From NCBI RefSeq assembly GCF_030817655.1, contig NZ_JAUSZM010000003.1, positions 9,734,001 to 9,798,000 on the forward strand: a stretch of DNA of 64,000 bases. Direction: 5' to 3'. The translations under genes and the position numbers were made by a program. The DNA is from Streptomyces sp. V4I2. Its GTDB lineage: Bacteria; Actinomycetota; Actinomycetes; Streptomycetales; Streptomycetaceae. Under the pieces are notes generated by a model. That model saw only the letters and a program-made list of their open reading frames with translations, searched no databases and was not told the DNA's origin. Positions 41,034 to 50,583 of this stretch are shown here, piece by piece. The first letter of the stretch is position 1. Each line of letters begins with the position of its first letter.

Positions 41034-41909
41034 ATGGAAACTGTCTCGCGTCTCGGTGTCGTCGGCTGCGGCCTCATGGGCTCCGGCATCGCCGAAGTCG
41101 CCGCTCTCAGCGGCAGCGGCATCGACGTACTCGTCGCCGAGTCGTCCTCCGACGCAGCCGAGGCCGGCCGCCGACGCGTCGAGGCCTCCCTCGACCGGGG
41201 TCTGCGCCGCGGCAAGATCACCGAGGAGGAACGGGACGGCGCGCGCGCCCGCCTGACCTTCACCGACGACCTCAAGGACCTGGCCGACCGCCAGTTCGTG
41301 ATCGAGGCCGTCGCCGAGAACCGCGAGCTGAAGACCGGCGTCCTGAAGACCCTCGACCAGGTCGTCACCGACCCCGAGGCCATTCTGGCCACCAACACCT
41401 CGTCGATCCCCATCGTCGACCTCGCCGTGGCCACCCAGCGCCCCACCCATGTCCTGGGCATCCACTTCTTCAACCCCGTACCCGTACAGACCCTCGTAGA
41501 GATCATCCCGGCCCTCACCACAAGTCCCGACACCCTCGTACGGGCCAGGGCCTTCGCCTCCGAAGCCCTGGGCAAGGAGGTCGTCGAGGCGACCGACCGC
41601 TCCGGCTTCGTGGTCAACGCACTGCTCGTGCCCTATCTGCTCGCCGCGGTCCGCATGGTGGAGACCGGCTCCGCGACCCCCGAGGACATCGACCGCGGCA
41701 TGGAACTGGGCTGCGCCCACCCCATGGGCCCCCTGCGCCTGCTCGACCTCATCGGCCTCGACACCGCACAGGCGGTCGCGGAGTCGATGTACGAGGAGTT
41801 CAAGGAGCCGCTGTACGCGCCTCCCGCGCTGCTGCGCCGCATGGTCGCCGCCGGCCGCCTGGGCCGCAAGAGCGGGCACGGGTTCTACGACCACACCGCG
41901 CGACAGTGA
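41034..41909 (+). CDS. 3-hydroxybutyryl-CoA dehydrogenase
   Basis: 291 residues from the ATG at 41034. The N-terminal Rossmann motif is GVVGCGLMGSGIAEVA, the catalytic His is in HFFNPVPVQTLVEI, and the C-terminal domain has GFVVNALLVPYLLAA and GCAHPMGPLRLLDLIGLD. All catalytic features are complete. It oxidises 3-hydroxybutyryl-CoA to acetoacetyl-CoA with NAD(P). It lies 55 bp after IcmF, in the order expected for a route from isobutyryl-CoA through butyryl-CoA to acetyl-CoA. Confidence 0.93.
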   Translation: METVSRLGVVGCGLMGSGIAEVAALSGSGIDVLVAESSSDAAEAGRRRVEASLDRGLRRGKITEEERDGARARLTFTDDLKDLADRQFVIEAVAENRELKTGVLKTLDQVVTDPEAILATNTSSIPIVDLAVATQRPTHVLGIHFFNPVPVQTLVEIIPALTTSPDTLVRARAFASEALGKEVVEATDRSGFVVNALLVPYLLAAVRMVETGSATPEDIDRGMELGCAHPMGPLRLLDLIGLDTAQAVAESMYEEFKEPLYAPPALLRRMVAAGRLGRKSGHGFYDHTARQ

Positions 41910-41919
41910 GGGTGAGTCG

Positions 41920-42048
41920 TGCAGGCGGCACAGCTGACTTCGCGTACAAGGTGCTGCGCGGCTCGGCGGTCTCCGTGATGGCAAGTTCGGCGCACACTGG
42001 GCCCTGATGGACACGGCGGGCGCGCAGTACCAGCTCGGCCGGCTGTGA
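41920..42048 (+). pseudogene. possible relic of an ABC exporter C terminus, in a gene-free gap
   Basis: In one frame the bases before the stop at 42046-42048 read DGKFGAHWALMDTAGAQYQL, which resembles the DG-x-E-x-GTH-x-ELM-x-GG-x-Y ending of ABC exporter ATPases. The segment before it (VLRGSAVS) would need a frameshift. No upstream domain exists, so it would be a leftover. The remaining gap to 42497 holds no gene, only GC-rich DNA with a C-run at about 42091-42098. Confidence 0.3.
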
Positions 42049-42497
42049 CCTGCTCGGCCAAGCCGGCGGTACATGTAATGCGCTCGCCGCCCCCCCCATG
42101 CCAGGGCCGTGCCTGCGTGCGCATCGGAGGACCGGCCGCGTGCGCCGACCGGCCTTGAGACGGACCACGTCCGGCGGGGAGATGCGTCCCGAGCCAGCTG
42201 CCCTGCCCCCGACAGGGGGCAGGTGAGCGCGCCGTGTCAGGGGCAGGGGGTGCCCGGGACGCGGGGACGGCTGCCTGCCGGAGCGGACGGGCCGAACACC
42301 GTCGGCTTCCGCCCCGCCCCTCCCGCTCGGAGGGTTTGCCCTCCCGGTCCACGGCAACCCAGCCGGTAGAGCAGATGCGTCCGCCGCGGCGGCGACGTGC
42401 CCGACCCCGTATTCCGTCAGGGACCGGCAGCCTGTCCCTGACCTTCCGGACCGACGTCCCTACCTGCGACCGACTCCGACGCGACGGGAGCCCACAG

Positions 42498-43721
42498 ATG
42501 ACCACTCCGCACGAGCATCTGCACCCGATCAGCGGCATACCGGGCCCGCGCATCGGCGTGCTCGGTTCCTACGGCGGCTTCAACATCGGCGACGAATCGA
42601 TCCTGACCTGCGTCCTGGGCTGTCTGCGTACCCATCGCCCGGACGCCCGACTGGTCGTCTTCAGCCGCGACGCCGAGCACACCCGTCTCCACCACCGCGG
42701 TGTCGACGAGGTCGTGAACTGGGAGGGTGTCGCGCAGAGCCAGGTGATGGACGCACTGTCCGGCCTGGACCTGCTGGTGATGGGCGGCGGTGGCGTCCTC
42801 TACGACGGCGAGGCGCGCCGGTACCTGCGGGTGGTCCGCGCGGCGCAGTCCCGGGGCGTACGGACCTTCGCCTACGCCGTCGGCGCGGGTCCGCTGCGGG
42901 AGGCCGAGGACCGCGAGGCGGTGCGTGACGTGCTGCCGAAGATGGACGACGTCGTGGTGCGCGACGAGGAGTCGCGGCTGGTCCTGGAGGAGGTCGGCGT
43001 CGAGCGGGAGGTCACCGTCACCGCCGATCCGGCGCTGCTGCTGACTCCGGAGCCGTTCACGGACCGCATGATGAGGAACGAGGGCATTCCGACCGCCCGC
43101 CGGCTGGTGGGCATGTCGGTACGGGAACCGGGCCGGGCGGCCGAGAAGCTCGACGAGGGCGACTATCACGCGCTGCTCGCCGACGTGGCGGACTTCCTGG
43201 TCCGGCGCCTGGACGCCCACGTGGTGTTCCTCCCGATGGAACGCCACGACGTACGGCACGCGCACGCGGTGCTGTCCCACATGACCGCACCGGAGCACGG
43301 GCGCATCCTCAACGGCACCTACAGCCCCGGTCAGGTCCTCGGTTTCATGCGCCATCTGGATCTGGCCGTCGGCATGCGCCTGCACTTCCTGATCTTCGCC
43401 GCCCTGTCCGGGCTGCCGTTCCTGCCGCTGCCCTACTCGGGCAAGGTCTTCGACTTCGCCCGCCGGATGGGCGCGCCTGCGCTGGTCGGGGTGGCACGCG
43501 AGCAGGCCGGACTGCTGCTGGCGGAAGTGGACCGGCTGTGGGACGAGTACCCCCAGCGGCACCACGAGCTGCGTTCCCGCGTCGGCGAGCTGTGCGGGCT
43601 GGCCAGGAAGACCTGCGCCCGCTGCGGCGTCCTGCTTGACACCATCGAGGGCATGGGCGGCGCCGCCGAGGGCATCGACCGCCCGGACGGCCTCAGGACC
43701 GTCGAGAGCGCGGGGGCCTGA
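42498..43721 (+). CDS. polysaccharide pyruvyl transferase family protein
   Basis: 407 residues from the ATG at 42498 (GGGAG eight bases upstream); the frame is open to 42234, but that part has no ribosome site. The N-terminal motif LGSYGGFNIGDESIL, the DLLVMGGGGVLYDG segment and the C-terminal VGMRLHFLIFAALSGLPFLPLPYSGK are typical of the CsaB/WcaK pyruvyl transferase family. Such enzymes add a PEP-derived ketal to a sugar of a cell-surface polymer, though many actinobacterial members are uncharacterised. It is followed by an FAD oxidoreductase 75 bp downstream, probably in one operon. Confidence 0.85.
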   Translation: MTTPHEHLHPISGIPGPRIGVLGSYGGFNIGDESILTCVLGCLRTHRPDARLVVFSRDAEHTRLHHRGVDEVVNWEGVAQSQVMDALSGLDLLVMGGGGVLYDGEARRYLRVVRAAQSRGVRTFAYAVGAGPLREAEDREAVRDVLPKMDDVVVRDEESRLVLEEVGVEREVTVTADPALLLTPEPFTDRMMRNEGIPTARRLVGMSVREPGRAAEKLDEGDYHALLADVADFLVRRLDAHVVFLPMERHDVRHAHAVLSHMTAPEHGRILNGTYSPGQVLGFMRHLDLAVGMRLHFLIFAALSGLPFLPLPYSGKVFDFARRMGAPALVGVAREQAGLLLAEVDRLWDEYPQRHHELRSRVGELCGLARKTCARCGVLLDTIEGMGGAAEGIDRPDGLRTVESAGA

Positions 43722-43796
43722 CCGGCCGAGGCCGCCGGACCCGGCCGGCCCGTGCCTCGATGTCCGTACCCGGAAGGCCGTCGACGGGAGCACCCG

Positions 43797-45239
43797 ATGC
43801 CGATCCTGGAAGAACCCCGAGAACACCGCACGGTCACGCTGCCGCCGCGCTCCGCCCGGTACGCGGGCCGGACCGACGTCCTCGTGGTCGGCGGCGGCCC
43901 CGCCGGCTGCGGCGCCGCGCTCGCGGCGTCCGAGGCCGGCGCCGAGGTGGTGCTCGTCGAGCGCTACGGGTTCCTCGGCGGCAACGCGACCGCGGCGCTG
44001 GTCATGCCGCTGATGTCGTTCCACAACGAGCACAAACAGGCCGTCTTCGGGGACGGGGACGCCACCCGCCTGCTGCCCACCGACCACGGCGAGGGCGAAC
44101 CGGTCGTCGCCGGCGTGCTGTGGCGGCTGCTCGACCGGCTCTCCGAGCGGGGCGGCTGTGTCCCGCCCTCCGTCGAGACCGGCTACACGGTGCCGTTCGA
44201 TCCGGAGATCTTCAAACTGGTGCTGCTGGATCTCCTCGACGAGGCCGGGGTGCGGATGCTGTTCCACTCCTTCGCCTCCTCGGCGCTGCCGCTCGAGGAC
44301 GGCTGGCGGGTGGTGTTCGAGACCAAGTCGGGACCGGTGGCGATCGACGCCGGCGTGGTCGTGGACGGCACCGGCGACGGCGATGTCGCTGCCGCCTGCG
44401 GAGCCCCGTACGAGATCGGCCGTGACGAGGACGGGCTCGTGCAGCCGATGACGCTCATGTTCCGGGTGGCGGACTTCGTCCGCCCGCGGTTCGCCGAGTA
44501 CGTCCGGACCCACCCCGACCAGTGGCGCGGCGTGCACGGCCTGTGGGACCTCGTCCAGGAGGCCACCGCGGACGGCGAGCTCACCCTGCCCCGTGAGGAC
44601 GTGCTGTTCTTCGCCACCCCGCATCCCGGCGAGGTCAGCGTCAACAGCACCCGCGTCACCAAGGCGCTGGGGGTCAATGTCTGGGACCTGACCCGCGCCG
44701 AGTATCTGGCCCGCCGCCAGCTCGCGCAGATCGACCACTTCCTGCGCCACCACGTCCCCGGCTTCGAGGAGTCGTACGTCGTGCAGAGCGGTTCCCACAT
44801 CGGCGTCCGGGAGACCCGCCGCATCCTGGGCGACTACAAGCTCACCGGCCACGACATCCTGGCCGCACGCCCCTTCCCGGACGCCGTCGCGCACGGCGCC
44901 TACCCGATCGACATCCACAACCCCGAGGGCACCGGCACCCTCCTCAAGCGCGTACCCGCCGGCCGCTTCTACGACATCCCGCTGCGCTGTCTGCTGCCGC
45001 GGGAGACGGACCGGCTCCTGGTCGCGGGGCGCTGCATCTCGGGCACGCACGTGGCGCACTCCTCCTACCGTGTGATGCCCATCGCCATGGCCACCGGGCA
45101 GGCGGCCGGCGTGTGCGCGGCCCTGGCCGTGCGCCAGGGGTGCGCCCCGCGCGAGGTGGCCCACCCGCTTGTCCAGGACGAGCTGCTGCGTCAGGGCGCC
45201 CGCCTGCGCACCGGGACCGCACCCGCTCCGCGCTGGTAG
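43797..45239 (+). CDS. FAD-dependent oxidoreductase (FAD_oxidored family)
   Basis: 480 residues from the ATG at 43797 (GGGAG upstream). The FAD-binding motif is VLVVGGGPAGCGAALAASEAG followed by VERYGFLGGNATAALVMPL, characteristic of the PF12831-type family. VVDGTGDGDVAAACGA and the late GRCISGTHVAHSSYRVMP are further FAD-contact segments. It is complete. The substrate is unknown; relatives are often found with sugar or secondary-metabolite genes. It appears to form an operon with the pyruvyl-transferase-like gene. Confidence 0.88.
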   Translation: MPILEEPREHRTVTLPPRSARYAGRTDVLVVGGGPAGCGAALAASEAGAEVVLVERYGFLGGNATAALVMPLMSFHNEHKQAVFGDGDATRLLPTDHGEGEPVVAGVLWRLLDRLSERGGCVPPSVETGYTVPFDPEIFKLVLLDLLDEAGVRMLFHSFASSALPLEDGWRVVFETKSGPVAIDAGVVVDGTGDGDVAAACGAPYEIGRDEDGLVQPMTLMFRVADFVRPRFAEYVRTHPDQWRGVHGLWDLVQEATADGELTLPREDVLFFATPHPGEVSVNSTRVTKALGVNVWDLTRAEYLARRQLAQIDHFLRHHVPGFEESYVVQSGSHIGVRETRRILGDYKLTGHDILAARPFPDAVAHGAYPIDIHNPEGTGTLLKRVPAGRFYDIPLRCLLPRETDRLLVAGRCISGTHVAHSSYRVMPIAMATGQAAGVCAALAVRQGCAPREVAHPLVQDELLRQGARLRTGTAPAPRW

Positions 45240-45410
45240 AGCCCGACGGGCCGTGACCGCCGACCGTGTCGGCGCCGTCCTGCCGACTGGCGCACGCTCC
45301 GTCTGACCACGGTCGATACCTCTCGGCCGGTGCGGCGATCTCCGAATGTGCACGCGGAGGCCGGGTACTCGCACAAGCCGAACAGCAAGTGCTCTTGGAA
45401 GGATGCAGAC

Positions 45411-45605
45411 ATGGCCGGCATCAGCCCCATCGATCTGCAGAAGGCACTCAAGGGAGCCGACTACCCGGCCGACCAGAAGGACATGGCGCGGCGCGCACGG
45501 GACAACGGCGCCGACAGCTCACTCGTGGAGCGCATCGAGTCCCTGCCCAAGAAGAAGTTCGACGGGCCCAACGACGTCAGCCAGGCGGTGTTCGGGTCCG
45601 AGTGA
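45411..45605 (+). CDS. DUF2795 family small protein
   Basis: 64 residues from the ATG at 45411 with GGAAGG upstream. The sequence SPIDLQKALKGADYPADQ and DSSLVERIESLPKKKFDGPNDVSQAV matches the DUF2795 pattern of short helical proteins found widely in actinobacteria. It is soluble and has no cysteine or metal motif. Its function is unknown; it is separated from its neighbours by more than 120 bp on both sides and is probably transcribed alone. Confidence 0.8.
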   Translation: MAGISPIDLQKALKGADYPADQKDMARRARDNGADSSLVERIESLPKKKFDGPNDVSQAVFGSE

Positions 45606-45728
45606 CCGCAGAACCATCACGCGACCGCTGCCGCTGCGCACCGTGCGTCACAGGGCGCGGGCGGCGGCGGGGGCGCCGCGAGGATCAAGGGAGTTGTTCC
45701 GACGGCGCGTGTACGTGACAGTGAGGAC

Positions 45729-46622
45729 ATGACTGCGCGACGCGTACGGCCGGGTGAAGCCGAGGCGGTGGAGAGGTTTCGGCGACGGATCGGGGTCCCC
45801 GGGCTCGTCGACGTACACACGCACTTCATGCCGGAGCGCGTCCTGCGCAAGGTGTGGGAGTACTTCGATGCGGTCGGCCCGGCGACCGGCATCGAGTGGG
45901 GCATCACCTATCGGCAGGAGGAGGACGAACGGGTCGCGCTGCTGCGGCAGTTCGGAGTCCGCGCCTTCACCGCGATGCTCTATCCGCACAAGGCCGGCAT
46001 GGCGCCCTGGCTGAACGAATGGGCCGCCGACTTCGCGGGACGTACGCCCGACTGTCTGCACACGGCCACCCACTATCCCGAGGAGGGCGTGGAGGAGTAT
46101 GTGCGCACGGCGGTCGAGGCGGGGGCCCGGGTCTTCAAGTCCCATGTGCAGGTGGGGGCGTACGACCCGACTCACGAGCTGCTCGATCCGGTGTGGGGCA
46201 TGTTGGCCGAGGTAGGAGTCCCTGTGGTCATGCACTGCGGCTCGGGTCCCGCACCCGGCAAACACACCGGGCCGGAGCCGGTGGGGCGGATCCTCGCCCG
46301 GCATCCGCGTCTGCCCCTGATCGTGGCGCACATGGGAATGCCGGAGTACACCGACTTCCTGGACCTGGCCGAGCGGTACGCAGAGGTACGCCTGGACACG
46401 ACCATGGTGTTCACGGATTTCAGCGAGCGCTTCAGCCCTTTTCCGGCGACCGAACTCGGCCGGCTCGCCGACCTCGGCGATCGGATTCTGCTCGGGTCCG
46501 ACTTCCCCAACATCCCTTACGAGTACGTCCATCAGCTCGAGGTCCTCGAACGGCTCGGACTGGGTGATGCGTGGTTGCGCGGAGTCTGCTACGAGAACGG
46601 GGCGCGGCTCTTCGGGCTGTAG
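45729..46622 (+). CDS. amidohydrolase family metal-dependent hydrolase
   Basis: 297 residues from the ATG at 45729. The metal-binding set of the amidohydrolase 2 family is visible: VDVHTHFMPE (HxH), FKSHVQ, VVMHCGSG, VAHMGMPEY and LLGSDFPNIP (Asp). This order is typical of the TIM-barrel decarboxylases/hydrolases related to ACMSD. It may hydrolyse or decarboxylate a small molecule. It seems to be a single-gene unit, convergent with the large kinase gene (42 bp gap). Confidence 0.88.
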   Translation: MTARRVRPGEAEAVERFRRRIGVPGLVDVHTHFMPERVLRKVWEYFDAVGPATGIEWGITYRQEEDERVALLRQFGVRAFTAMLYPHKAGMAPWLNEWAADFAGRTPDCLHTATHYPEEGVEEYVRTAVEAGARVFKSHVQVGAYDPTHELLDPVWGMLAEVGVPVVMHCGSGPAPGKHTGPEPVGRILARHPRLPLIVAHMGMPEYTDFLDLAERYAEVRLDTTMVFTDFSERFSPFPATELGRLADLGDRILLGSDFPNIPYEYVHQLEVLERLGLGDAWLRGVCYENGARLFGL

Positions 46623-46664
46623 GCAACTGCCGCCACGACGCCCTGAATTGCCGCGCCCGGTTCG

Positions 46665-49600
46665 TCAGGGCGACGATTCGTCAAGGCGACCTCCTCGCCC
46701 GGGAGATGCCCGGGAGACGCCCATGACGTCGAGCTGGGCTCGCACGCCCTCCGGACGCAGCCAGCCGTAGCCTGCGTGCTGGAGGTCGAGGAGGAGTTCC
46801 TCGACGTCCGTGTCGGTGAGCACCGGGGTGCCGCGGCGGGACGGCAGCCGGCCGGGGCCGTCCGAGGGTCTGGTGTCCGCCAACGGGGTGTGCAGCGCCG
46901 CGTAGATCTCGAGCCATGGTCTGGCTCCCTCGTCCCAGTCCGCCGGGTCGCGCGCCTGGAGTTGCCAGTCCAGCTCCCACAGGCGCAGGGTGCGGTCGTG
47001 GCTGGCGGACAGCACGAAGCGGGCGTCCGCGCCGACGCTGACCGCCGACAGCACGTCGGAATGTCCCCGGAGGACCTGGACGCGGCGTCCGGTCAGAACG
47101 TCCCACACGCAGATCGTGGCGTCAGCGCTCGCGGTCAGGCCGAACCGGCCGTCGAGGGTGAGCGCGACGTCCATGACCACGTGGGTGTGCCCGTCCAGCA
47201 CCTGCATGCGCTCACCGGTGTCGACGTCCCACACGAGTCCCAGGCCGTCCTGGCCACCCGAGAGGGCCGTACGGCCGTCAGCGCTCAGGGAGATCGCGAG
47301 AACGCTGCCGTTGTGGTCGCTCATCGTCCGCACCTGTTGGCCGGTGGTCAGGTCCCACACCCGCACGGCGCCGTCGTAGCCCCCGGTCACGGCTCTTCGG
47401 CCGTCCGCGCTCATGGCCACCCGTGTGGTGCCGCCCGGCGCCGCCACGGTCGCGACGCAGTCGCCGTCGGCGAGGTCCCACAGGCGCAACGGGCCGGCTC
47501 CGTCGGCGGACAGGGCGAACCGGCCGTCGCGTGTGACGTCGATGGCCGTGACGCTCCTGCCGTGGCCGACGAGAACGTGCCGGCAGTTGCCGGTGTCGAC
47601 GTCCCAGACCCGGACGGTGGCGTCCATGCTGCCCGAGAGAGCCACGGTGCCGTCGGGTGTGAGGCAGACCGCGCTCGCACCCGAGGTATGTCCCTCCAGC
47701 ACGTGCCGGCACGTGCCGGTGCCGACGTCCCAGATCCGGACCGCCTCCTCGAACCCGCCGTACGACACGGCCAGGCGCCCGTCCCCGCTCAGGGCGGCGC
47801 CCATGGCCCAGGAGCTGTGGCCGCGCAGTGTCCGCGCCGCCCTGGCCGCCCGGACGCCGGTGCGGACGCTCAACCGGGTCAGCGTGGCCCAGGCTGCCGT
47901 CAGGCGCGGCGCGCGCTCGTGCCCCGGCAGCGCTCGTGCCTGCGTCAGCAGCCTGTGAGCGTCGACCAGGCGGCCCTCACCGACGGCCTGCTCGGCGTCG
48001 GCGAGCAGCCGCTGTGCCCGCGCCGCGACGGCGTCCAGTTCGGCGGTGGACCGGGGCCGGCACAGCCTCGGGGCGCACGTGTCGGAATAGCTCGGCGGCA
48101 GCTCCCACAGGCGCATGGTCTCGTCCTGGCTGCCGCTGAGCGCCCACCGGTCGTCGGTGCTCAGCCACACCGACTGCACCGTCTTGGCGTGCCCGGTGAG
48201 CGTCCGCAGACACCGGCCGTTCTCGGGATCCCAGATCCGCACCGACCCGTCGTCATGGCCGGTCAGCGCCCATCGGCTGAACAGGCTGATCCGCACCGAC
48301 TGGACGGTCCCCCCGTCGGTGTGGCGCTCGTGCAGGCACCGGCCGTCCGCCGGGTCCCAGATCCGCAGGGTGCCGTCCTGGCCTCCGGTGAGGAGGAACC
48401 GGCCGTCGACGCTCAGGCAAACCTCGACGACCACGTCCGTGTGCCCGCGCAGGGTGTGCACACGGCGGCCGTCCCGCAGGTCCCAGACCCGGACGTTGCC
48501 GTCGGAGTGGCCGGAGACGGCGACGCGCCCGTCCGCACTGATGCCGAGTGACAGCACCGGGCTGTCGTCGCCCTCGAACACGTGGAGACAGCGGGCCTCC
48601 TCCAGGTCCCAGTACCGGACGGTGCCCTTCATGTCCCCGGACAGTGCGGTCATGCCGTCAGGGCTCAGACGGACGGCGGTCACCTCGGCGGGGTGCCCAG
48701 GGAACCGCCGCAGTGGCTGGTCGAGGAACGCGTCGTAGAGCTGGAGGGTCCCGTCGCGCTCGCCGATGAGCGCGTAGCGTTCGTTGCCCAGGTCGATGCT
48801 GCGCACCATGCAGTGCAGATTGCGGACCGCCATGCGCTCGCCCGTCCGCAGGTCCCACAGCGCCAGCCTGCTGAAGATCTTCTCGGCCGACAGCGCGACG
48901 CTGCGGTCCGGTGCGGCGCAGACATCGGTCACCAAGGTCTTGGGGCCGAGATTCACGCTGGTGTCGCCGGCGCCGACGGCCGGTGCGGCCATCGCGGTCC
49001 GCAGTGCCTCGGCGACCTCGGCGTCGCCGCCCGACTGGCGGACCGCGTCGGTCAGCAGGGCTCGCGCGGTCGCGACGTCACCCCGTTCGAGGTGGACGAG
49101 TGCCAACAGGTGCCCGGCGACCCAGGGTTCGACAGCCGTGGCCCGCGCGTTCTCCAGGTGGTGGACGAGCACGTCGTCGGTGAGCTCGCCCGCGCGCCAC
49201 AGCAGCACGCCCCGGTTGTATGTGGCCTCCAGGTGCTGGGGGTCCATCGACAACGCCTCGTCGAAGGCGGCGCGTGCCTCGGTCGGTCGGCCGAGGTCGA
49301 GCAGGGACAGCGCCCGGTTGTTCAACTCGTCGGCTCGTAGCTCGGCGGCGCTGGGCACCGGGCGCGGGTGGGGCTGCCCGGTGTGGCGCCGGTAGACGTC
49401 GCGCAGGTGCGCCGCGATGTCCGCGAGGTCCGCGGGCCGGCGGGCCGGGTCGTCGTCCAGGCACCGGCCGAGCAGGTCGGCCAAGTCCGCTGGGAGCGGG
49501 GGAAGATCGGACCTGGCCGGGCCGTGCCGGAGCAGCTCGCGGAGCGCCGCTCGGGCCGCGAAGCCGACACGCCAGGTGACACCGCCGGTGAACAGCTCCA

Positions 49601-50273
49601 GCAGCGAAACGGCGAAGCTGAAGACATCGCTGCGGCGGCCGACCCGCTGGCCGGTGGCCTGCTCCGGCGAGGCGTAGGCCGGTGTCATGCCCCCGGCGGA
49701 GACCAGGATGCTCGCCGCGCCGGGCACCTCCGACGACTGAGACAGGGTCGCTGCGCGCGCCCGGGCCAGGCCGAAGTCGGACACTTTGGCGGTCCAGTCG
49801 GGCTCAAGGAGGATGTTGCCGGGCTTCATGTCCTGGTGCACGACGCCGTGGGTGTGCGCGTGGTTGAGGCCCCAGGCGACCTGGATGGCGATGTCGAGGA
49901 TGCGAGCCAGTGCCGGACCGTGGCCGCCGCGGTAGAGCGACCGGTCGTCGATCCGGTCACGGAGGCTGCCCCCCGCCACGTACTCGGCGAACACCCGCGG
50001 GACCCCGCCCAAGGTGCGCACGTAGTGACAGGCGCACACATGCGGGTGCAGGCCGAGCGACACCCAGACCTCGGCCTCCTCGACGAACCGCCGCTTGGAC
50101 GCCTCGGTGACGAACATCTCCGGGCGGGGACTCTTCACCGCCAGGTCGGTCCTCCACCCTTGGTGCCGGACCCGGTACACCAGCCCCATCCCGCCCTGCG
50201 CGTGCACCTCGACGACCTCGTACAGGCCGGCGACGACCTCACCCACGGCCCACACAGCGCTCGCGTCGGACAT
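46665..50273 (-). CDS. Ser/Thr protein kinase with TPR linker and two WD40 propellers
   Basis: 1202 residues from the ATG at 50271-50273 (GGAG seven bases upstream). The kinase domain (about 15-290) has the glycine loop AQGGMGLVYRV, Lys47 in AVKSP, catalytic loop HQDMKPGNIL with Asp148, and DFG at Asp166. The HRD arginine is replaced by Gln, so it is a non-RD kinase. A TPR-like segment (LSLLDLGRPTEARAAFDEAL) follows. WD repeats then appear as two blocks of seven, from about 445 to 735 and from about 825 to 1120, separated by another helical segment; this fits two seven-blade propellers. No membrane segment is seen, so it is probably cytoplasmic. No partner or substrate gene is adjacent. Confidence 0.93.
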   Translation of the reverse strand: MSDASAVWAVGEVVAGLYEVVEVHAQGGMGLVYRVRHQGWRTDLAVKSPRPEMFVTEASKRRFVEEAEVWVSLGLHPHVCACHYVRTLGGVPRVFAEYVAGGSLRDRIDDRSLYRGGHGPALARILDIAIQVAWGLNHAHTHGVVHQDMKPGNILLEPDWTAKVSDFGLARARAATLSQSSEVPGAASILVSAGGMTPAYASPEQATGQRVGRRSDVFSFAVSLLELFTGGVTWRVGFAARAALRELLRHGPARSDLPPLPADLADLLGRCLDDDPARRPADLADIAAHLRDVYRRHTGQPHPRPVPSAAELRADELNNRALSLLDLGRPTEARAAFDEALSMDPQHLEATYNRGVLLWRAGELTDDVLVHHLENARATAVEPWVAGHLLALVHLERGDVATARALLTDAVRQSGGDAEVAEALRTAMAAPAVGAGDTSVNLGPKTLVTDVCAAPDRSVALSAEKIFSRLALWDLRTGERMAVRNLHCMVRSIDLGNERYALIGERDGTLQLYDAFLDQPLRRFPGHPAEVTAVRLSPDGMTALSGDMKGTVRYWDLEEARCLHVFEGDDSPVLSLGISADGRVAVSGHSDGNVRVWDLRDGRRVHTLRGHTDVVVEVCLSVDGRFLLTGGQDGTLRIWDPADGRCLHERHTDGGTVQSVRISLFSRWALTGHDDGSVRIWDPENGRCLRTLTGHAKTVQSVWLSTDDRWALSGSQDETMRLWELPPSYSDTCAPRLCRPRSTAELDAVAARAQRLLADAEQAVGEGRLVDAHRLLTQARALPGHERAPRLTAAWATLTRLSVRTGVRAARAARTLRGHSSWAMGAALSGDGRLAVSYGGFEEAVRIWDVGTGTCRHVLEGHTSGASAVCLTPDGTVALSGSMDATVRVWDVDTGNCRHVLVGHGRSVTAIDVTRDGRFALSADGAGPLRLWDLADGDCVATVAAPGGTTRVAMSADGRRAVTGGYDGAVRVWDLTTGQQVRTMSDHNGSVLAISLSADGRTALSGGQDGLGLVWDVDTGERMQVLDGHTHVVMDVALTLDGRFGLTASADATICVWDVLTGRRVQVLRGHSDVLSAVSVGADARFVLSASHDRTLRLWELDWQLQARDPADWDEGARPWLEIYAALHTPLADTRPSDGPGRLPSRRGTPVLTDTDVEELLLDLQHAGYGWLRPEGVRAQLDVMGVSRASPGRGGRLDESSP

Positions 50274-50295
50274 CCAGGGTCTCCATCGGGTCGCG

Positions 50296-50320
50296 ACGAA
50301 CGAACTGTCAAACGAACGAA
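50296..50320. repeat. ACGAACGAA direct repeat in the kinase/VOC divergent gap
   Basis: ACGAACGAA occurs at 50296-50304 and 50312-50320, 16 bp apart, in the 310-bp gap (50274-50583) between the kinase gene (minus) and the two-domain VOC gene (plus). It is just upstream of the kinase start and may be part of its promoter. The rest of the gap holds a low-GC stretch at about 50335-50385 that probably contains a promoter; no gene was seen. Confidence 0.45.
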
Positions 50321-50583
50321 TTGCCAAGAGTCGCCACAAGATTCGAATTCGTCAACGATCCGCTGGTTACGGACATGTGAGGTTCGTTGACCGGTTTCGG
50401 CTTCCCGGCCATGGGGCGGCGGCCAGGAGCATCTGGCCCGGGAAAGCGCCTGAGCGCCCTCGTGCGAGCGCTTCGCCGCGTCCGCGGCCGGCCTACGGCG
50501 ACGCCCTCTGTGGCACAACAGGTGACAAGACCGGTCAGGAATCAAGAAGCGCCGGCCGCCGAGCGGTAGCTAGCGTTCTGGTC

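Noticed and set aside
42234..42497. Upstream in-frame extension of the pyruvyl-transferase-like gene
   Set aside because: The family N terminus starts at residue about 18 after ATG 42498, which has GGGAG; the extension is Arg/Pro-rich and has no ribosome site.
42417..45374. Open frame of 985 codons on the minus strand
   Set aside because: It crosses two well-supported plus-strand genes and has no recognisable domain or start signal.
46776..48551. Open frame of 591 codons opposite the WD40 region
   Set aside because: The apparent repeats are the antisense of WD repeats; the opposite strand has clear kinase and WD motifs.
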